In this document: positions 14,338 to 17,043 of the stretch, in pieces | Layout of the letters: each line of letters begins with the position of its first letter | Numbering within the stretch: position 1 is the first letter of the stretch | Assembly: GCA_015662065.1 (NCBI GenBank) | Contig: DQUX01000020.1 | Location: 1-17,043 of the forward strand | DNA from: Anaerolineales bacterium | GTDB taxonomy: Bacteria; Chloroflexota; Anaerolineae; B4-G1; DUEL01 | Length of the DNA stretch: 17,043 nucleotides | Direction: 5' to 3' | Position numbers and translations under genes: made by a program | Notes under the pieces: generated by a model | The model's input: only the letters and a program-made list of their open reading frames with translations | The model's database searches: none | Told to the model about the DNA's origin: nothing

Positions 14338-14742
14338 TCACCCTATGTACCATACCCACTTGGATCCGCGCATGTCCCGGATGATGTCGGTAGTGGAGAG
14401 AATGCCCAGGGGGACGCCGTCCTGACTCAGGACGAGCAGTCGATGAATATGGCTCTCGATCATCTTTTTGGCCGCCTCCTTCACCGACGTGTCTTCGGAG
14501 ATCGTGATCACCTGGGGGGTCATCACCTCCGAGGCGCGAATTTGAGAGAGGTCCTCCTCGTAGCGGGCGATGGCGTCGGTGTGGGAGATCACGCCCAGCG
14601 GGTGGGTGCCCTTCTCCTCGGCGACGATGATGGCGTGGATATCGGTGTCTGCCATTACCCGTACTACCTCCTGTAGGGGGGTGTCGGGCTTGCAGAAGAT
14701 GACGCCCTTGTGGTAGATATCGCGGACCCGTCGCTCCGTCAT
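14338..14742 (-). CDS. Two-CBS-domain protein
   Basis: A 134-residue protein made almost wholly of a CBS pair (Bateman module). CBS1 (about 1-65) begins VRDIYHKGVIFCKPDTPLQEVVRVMADTDIHAIIVAEEKGTHPLGVISHTDAI; CBS2 (about 68-128) begins ASEVMTPQVITISEDTSVKEAAKKMIESHIHRLLVLSQDGVPLGILSTTDIIRDM. The GVISHTD and GILSTTD ends are the usual adenosine-ligand positions. Such stand-alone pairs bind AMP, ATP or related ligands and modulate partner proteins. Its coupling to fbp (4 nt) makes FBPase or gluconeogenic flux the first partner to test, which is inference. GGGAGG lies a few bases before the ATG at 14742 and supports this start. Confidence 0.92.
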   Translation of the reverse strand: MTERRVRDIYHKGVIFCKPDTPLQEVVRVMADTDIHAIIVAEEKGTHPLGVISHTDAIARYEEDLSQIRASEVMTPQVITISEDTSVKEAAKKMIESHIHRLLVLSQDGVPLGILSTTDIIRDMRGSKWVWYIG

Positions 14743-14764
14743 ACCGCCTCCCTTGTCCTTTACG

Positions 14765-15586
14765 TCATACGCCGTGCAGCCACAGCACGAAGTAGTAGCC
14801 GATCGCTGCGGCCCACAGCAGGCTGTCCACCCGGTCCAGGGCCCCCCCGTGGCCGGGGAAGATCACACCGGTGTCCTTCACCCCTGCCTGCCGCTTTATC
14901 ATCGAGACGATCAGATCCCCCAGCGGGGCCAGCGTCCCTACCAGCGCACCCAGGGCCAGCCCTTCCATTGGATGGGGGCCGGCGGGTCCGGCCTGCAGGC
15001 TCCACAGGGCGGCCAGCCCGGCGGTGACCAGTGCGCCCACGGCGATCCCACCGATGTATCCCTCCCACGTCTTGCCGGGGCTCAGGGTGGGGGCCAGCTT
15101 GTGCCGGCCCCATGCCCGGCCGATGAAGTAGGCCCCGCTGTCGGCTATCCAGATGGCCGGGAGGGCGGTCAGGACCCACCAGGTGCCCTCCTGGAGATGG
15201 CGTAGGCGGATGATGTGGGCGCCGAGCCAGCCGATGTAGAGGGGGCCGGCCATACTGAGCGACCAGTTCACCACCGGCGCGCCCTCCCGATGCGCCAGTT
15301 GCCAGGTCAGAGAGCCCATCAGCACCAGACTCACGCCCGGCCCACCGATCGTCCACCGGAGCCCCATCCGGGGGAGCTGGGCGTCCAGGAGCAGCACCCA
15401 CAGCAGCGCGACGGCGAAGGCGGGAGCCGGTCGAAAACGGTCCCGCGCCATCAGGTGGCAGAATTCGATCACCGCCATGGTGAGGATGATCGCGACCAAG
15501 GTGAAGAACCACCCCCCCCCCAGCCTGATCATAGCAACTACCAGGGGTACTAAGATAATAGCAGTGAGAAGGCGAGTGCGGAACAC
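14765..15586 (-). CDS. cdsA: Phosphatidate cytidylyltransferase (CDP-diglyceride synthase)
   Basis: Makes CDP-diacylglycerol from phosphatidate and CTP in the inner membrane, the branch point of phospholipid synthesis. It has 273 residues from GTG 15586 (VFRTRLLTAIILVPLVV), with about eight hydrophobic spans. The CDS signature is intact at 228-254: S-x-I-KR-x4-KD-x4-PGHGGALDRVDS, preceded by the ADSGAYFIGRAWGRHK segment (148-163) and the SPGKTWEG motif (169-176). A TTG at 15631 overlapping uppS by 20 nt would add 15 untypical residues; the GTG fits known N-termini but has no clear ribosome binding site. A G10 run on the coding strand (15521-15512) spans codons 22-25. It follows uppS in the widely conserved frr-uppS-cdsA order. 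Confidence 0.94.
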   Translation of the reverse strand: MFRTRLLTAIILVPLVVAMIRLGGGWFFTLVAIILTMAVIEFCHLMARDRFRPAPAFAVALLWVLLLDAQLPRMGLRWTIGGPGVSLVLMGSLTWQLAHREGAPVVNWSLSMAGPLYIGWLGAHIIRLRHLQEGTWWVLTALPAIWIADSGAYFIGRAWGRHKLAPTLSPGKTWEGYIGGIAVGALVTAGLAALWSLQAGPAGPHPMEGLALGALVGTLAPLGDLIVSMIKRQAGVKDTGVIFPGHGGALDRVDSLLWAAAIGYYFVLWLHGV

Positions 15587-15611
15587 GGTTTTCTGTGGTC
15601 GTTCGGTCGAG

Positions 15612-16349
15612 CTAGCCCGGCAGCAGGCCAAAGCGGCGTTCGCGCTGGTTAAAGGCGACCAGTGCCTTGTACAGCTCGTCCTTGTCGAAATCCGGCCAGT
15701 AGGTCGGCGTCACGTAGTACTCTGCGTAGGCTCCTTGCCAGATGAGGAAATTGCTTACCCGGAGTTCTCCGCTGGTGCGGACGATCAGATCGGGGTCGGG
15801 GAGGCCGGCGGTGTACAGGTAGCGGGCGATGAGGGCTTCGTCCACCGCCTCGGCGGCCACCCCGTCCTGGATGATCCGTCGAACAGCGTCGACGATCTCA
15901 GAGCGCCCCCCGTAGTTGAAGGCCACGTTCAGGATCAGCCGCTGGTTGTCCTTGGTGAGTTCCAGGGCGTGCCGGATCTTCTCTTTGAGGCGGTCTGGCA
16001 CCCGTTCCAGCCGCCCGATGTGACGAATCTGCACCCCCTCCTCGTGAAGTTTGGGCAACTCCCGGTCGATCATCCGTTCCATCAGCTCCATCAGTCCATG
16101 GACCTCGTCCTCCGGTCGGCCCCAGTTCTCGGTAGAGAAGGCGTAGATGGTGAGGACGTGGACGCCGAACTCGGCGGTTGCCCGAAGCACGCGGCGCAGG
16201 TTATCGGTCCCTGCGCGGTGGCCGGCCAGTCGGGGGAGGCCGCGGGCCTGGGCCCAGCGGCCGTTCCCATCCATAATGATGCCGACGTGGGCCGGAACGC
16301 GCTCGAGGGGGGGATAGGTTTTCTTTTCTGTCTTCGATTCAGGGGACAT
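15612..16349 (-). CDS. uppS: Undecaprenyl diphosphate synthase (cis-prenyltransferase)
   Basis: Cis-prenyltransferase that extends farnesyl diphosphate with IPP to the C55 lipid carrier for cell-wall and other surface glycans. It has 245 residues, normal length. Motifs: IIMDGNGRWA (24-33, catalytic Asp27), RLAGHRAG (40-47), IYAFSTENW (68-76), NVAFNYGGR (141-149) and RTSGELRVSNFLIWQ (191-205). Long-chain eukaryotic-type insertions are absent. The start at ATG 16349 has a weak GAGAAAG upstream. It lies 65 nt after frr and about 25 nt before cdsA. With fni and the short-chain prenyl synthase at the other end of the window, it uses the same isoprenoid pool. Confidence 0.96.
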   Translation of the reverse strand: MSPESKTEKKTYPPLERVPAHVGIIMDGNGRWAQARGLPRLAGHRAGTDNLRRVLRATAEFGVHVLTIYAFSTENWGRPEDEVHGLMELMERMIDRELPKLHEEGVQIRHIGRLERVPDRLKEKIRHALELTKDNQRLILNVAFNYGGRSEIVDAVRRIIQDGVAAEAVDEALIARYLYTAGLPDPDLIVRTSGELRVSNFLIWQGAYAEYYVTPTYWPDFDKDELYKALVAFNQRERRFGLLPG

Positions 16350-16414
16350 CCTGGCTTTCTCTAACGGTCGGACGATAGGAGGAGGGACAGGTTAGGGGGG
16401 GAGAAGGGTTTGCA

Positions 16415-16972
16415 TCAAATCTCCATAACCTCCCGGGCCTTCCGTTGACCGATCTCTTCCACCCGTTTGACGTACCGGTCTATCAGGTCCTGCACGTCGT
16501 CTCGGGCGCGGTAGAAATCGTCCTCGGAGATCATTTTCTCCTTCTCGAACTCCCGCAAGTCGTCCACCGCCTCCCGGCGGATGTTTCGCAGGGCGACCTT
16601 CGCCTCCTCTATCCGCCGGTTGACCAGACGGACCAGTTCCTGCCGCCGCTCCTCGGTCAGGCTGGGGATGGTCAGGCGGATGATCTTTCCGTCATTAGAG
16701 GGGGTGAGGCCCAGATCGGACCTAAGGAGCGCCCGTTCGATCTCGCTCAGGGAGGAGGGGTCGTAGGGCCGGATGGTGAGCAGTTGTGGCTCCGGCGCGC
16801 TGATGACGGCCAGTTGGTTCAGAGGGGTGGGGGTGCCGTAGTACTCCACCATCACCCGCTCCACCAGGGCCGGGCTGGCCCGACCGGTGCGGACGGCCCG
16901 CAGATCGGCCTCCAGCACCTGAAGGGTCTTCTTCATCCGGCCCTCCGTCTCGCGCAGCAGATCCTTGATCAT
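16415..16972 (-). CDS. frr: Ribosome-recycling factor
   Basis: Splits post-termination ribosomes together with EF-G. It has 185 residues from ATG 16972, exactly the usual length. The N-terminal helix MIKDLLRETEGRMKKTLQVLEADLRAVRTGRASPALVERVMVEYYGTPTPLNQLA and the C-terminal helices ending VQDLIDRYVKRVEEIGQRKAREVMEI are classical. AGAGGAG lies 7 nt before this ATG, which decides against a TTG at 17035 that would add 21 residues. In many bacteria pyrH precedes frr; that region is outside the window. First gene of the long minus-strand run visible here. Confidence 0.97.
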   Translation of the reverse strand: MIKDLLRETEGRMKKTLQVLEADLRAVRTGRASPALVERVMVEYYGTPTPLNQLAVISAPEPQLLTIRPYDPSSLSEIERALLRSDLGLTPSNDGKIIRLTIPSLTEERRQELVRLVNRRIEEAKVALRNIRREAVDDLREFEKEKMISEDDFYRARDDVQDLIDRYVKRVEEIGQRKAREVMEI

Positions 16973-17025
16973 CGTTGCTCCTCTGGGAAAGAAGTGTCTG
17001 GGCTTAGGTTGTGATGCTACCTTTG

Positions 17026-17037
17026 GCTTGGCCAAGC
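17026..17037. repeat. 12-bp palindrome upstream of frr
   Basis: GCTTGGCCAAGC is a perfect 12-bp palindrome about 54 bp upstream of the frr start codon. It could be an operator or the base of a hairpin in the pyrH-frr gap; the window ends 6 bases later, so context is missing. No convincing promoter is seen in 16973-17043. Confidence 0.4.
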
Positions 17038-17043
17038 GATCAA

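Noticed and set aside
1..17043. CRISPR array, insertion sequence or prophage
   Set aside because: No regularly spaced direct repeats, no transposase or integrase motifs, no phage structural genes on either strand.

Overview
The window is GC-rich, densely coding bacterial chromosome. Gene content and start-site style (flavin-dependent type 2 IPP isomerase beside a short-chain prenyl synthase with an uninserted DDxxD motif, abundant TTG/GTG starts, very short leaders, orphan GAF-type histidine kinase) suggest a Chloroflexota bacterium of the Anaerolineae/Thermoflexia kind. This placement is inference from gene families; no rRNA or other phylogenetic marker was compared. I see no tRNA, rRNA, CRISPR array, transposase or prophage gene, so this looks like ordinary chromosome with a few unusual cassettes.

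Left part (1-3501): fni and a geranylgeranyl/farnesyl diphosphate synthase form a two-gene isoprenoid operon on +, behind an extended -10 promoter at the window edge. A GT4 glycosyltransferase converges on it from the - strand. Its TATAAT box sits 7 nt before the ATG, so its mRNA is predicted to be leaderless.

Positions 3562-6461: a divergent promoter drives a tightly packed + operon: an AmmeMemoRadiSam-type radical SAM enzyme, a YkoP-like protein of unknown function, a SagB-type nitroreductase-fold oxidoreductase and a Nudix hydrolase. The AMMECR1 and Memo partners expected beside the first gene are absent. This cassette is one of the two best candidates in the window for undescribed biology.

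Positions 6462-8517: an intergenic region with a 10-bp perfect hairpin and a strong promoter (TTGACG, 17 bp, TGCTAGATT) precedes an orphan membrane GAF-HisKA-HATPase histidine kinase that probably starts at a CTG codon. Converging on it (8538-10895, -) is a 785-residue protein that joins a secreted Vps62-like domain to a PrsW-type intramembrane protease. This fusion is the other standout. A 260-bp divergent region (10896-11155) holds promoters for this gene and for an alpha/beta hydrolase, with two tandem hairpins between them.

Right part (11981-16972, all -): frr, uppS, cdsA, a two-CBS protein, class I fructose-1,6-bisphosphatase and rho lie in one direction with gaps of 4-65 nt, a probable single operon. 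It links translation (Frr), undecaprenyl diphosphate and phospholipid precursor synthesis (UppS, CdsA), gluconeogenesis (Fbp with a possible nucleotide-sensing CBS partner) and transcription termination (Rho). Where promoters are legible they have a -35 beginning TTG, exactly 17 bp spacing and a TANATT/TANAAT-like -10. No hairpin with a T tract was found at any gene end, which fits Rho-dependent termination.
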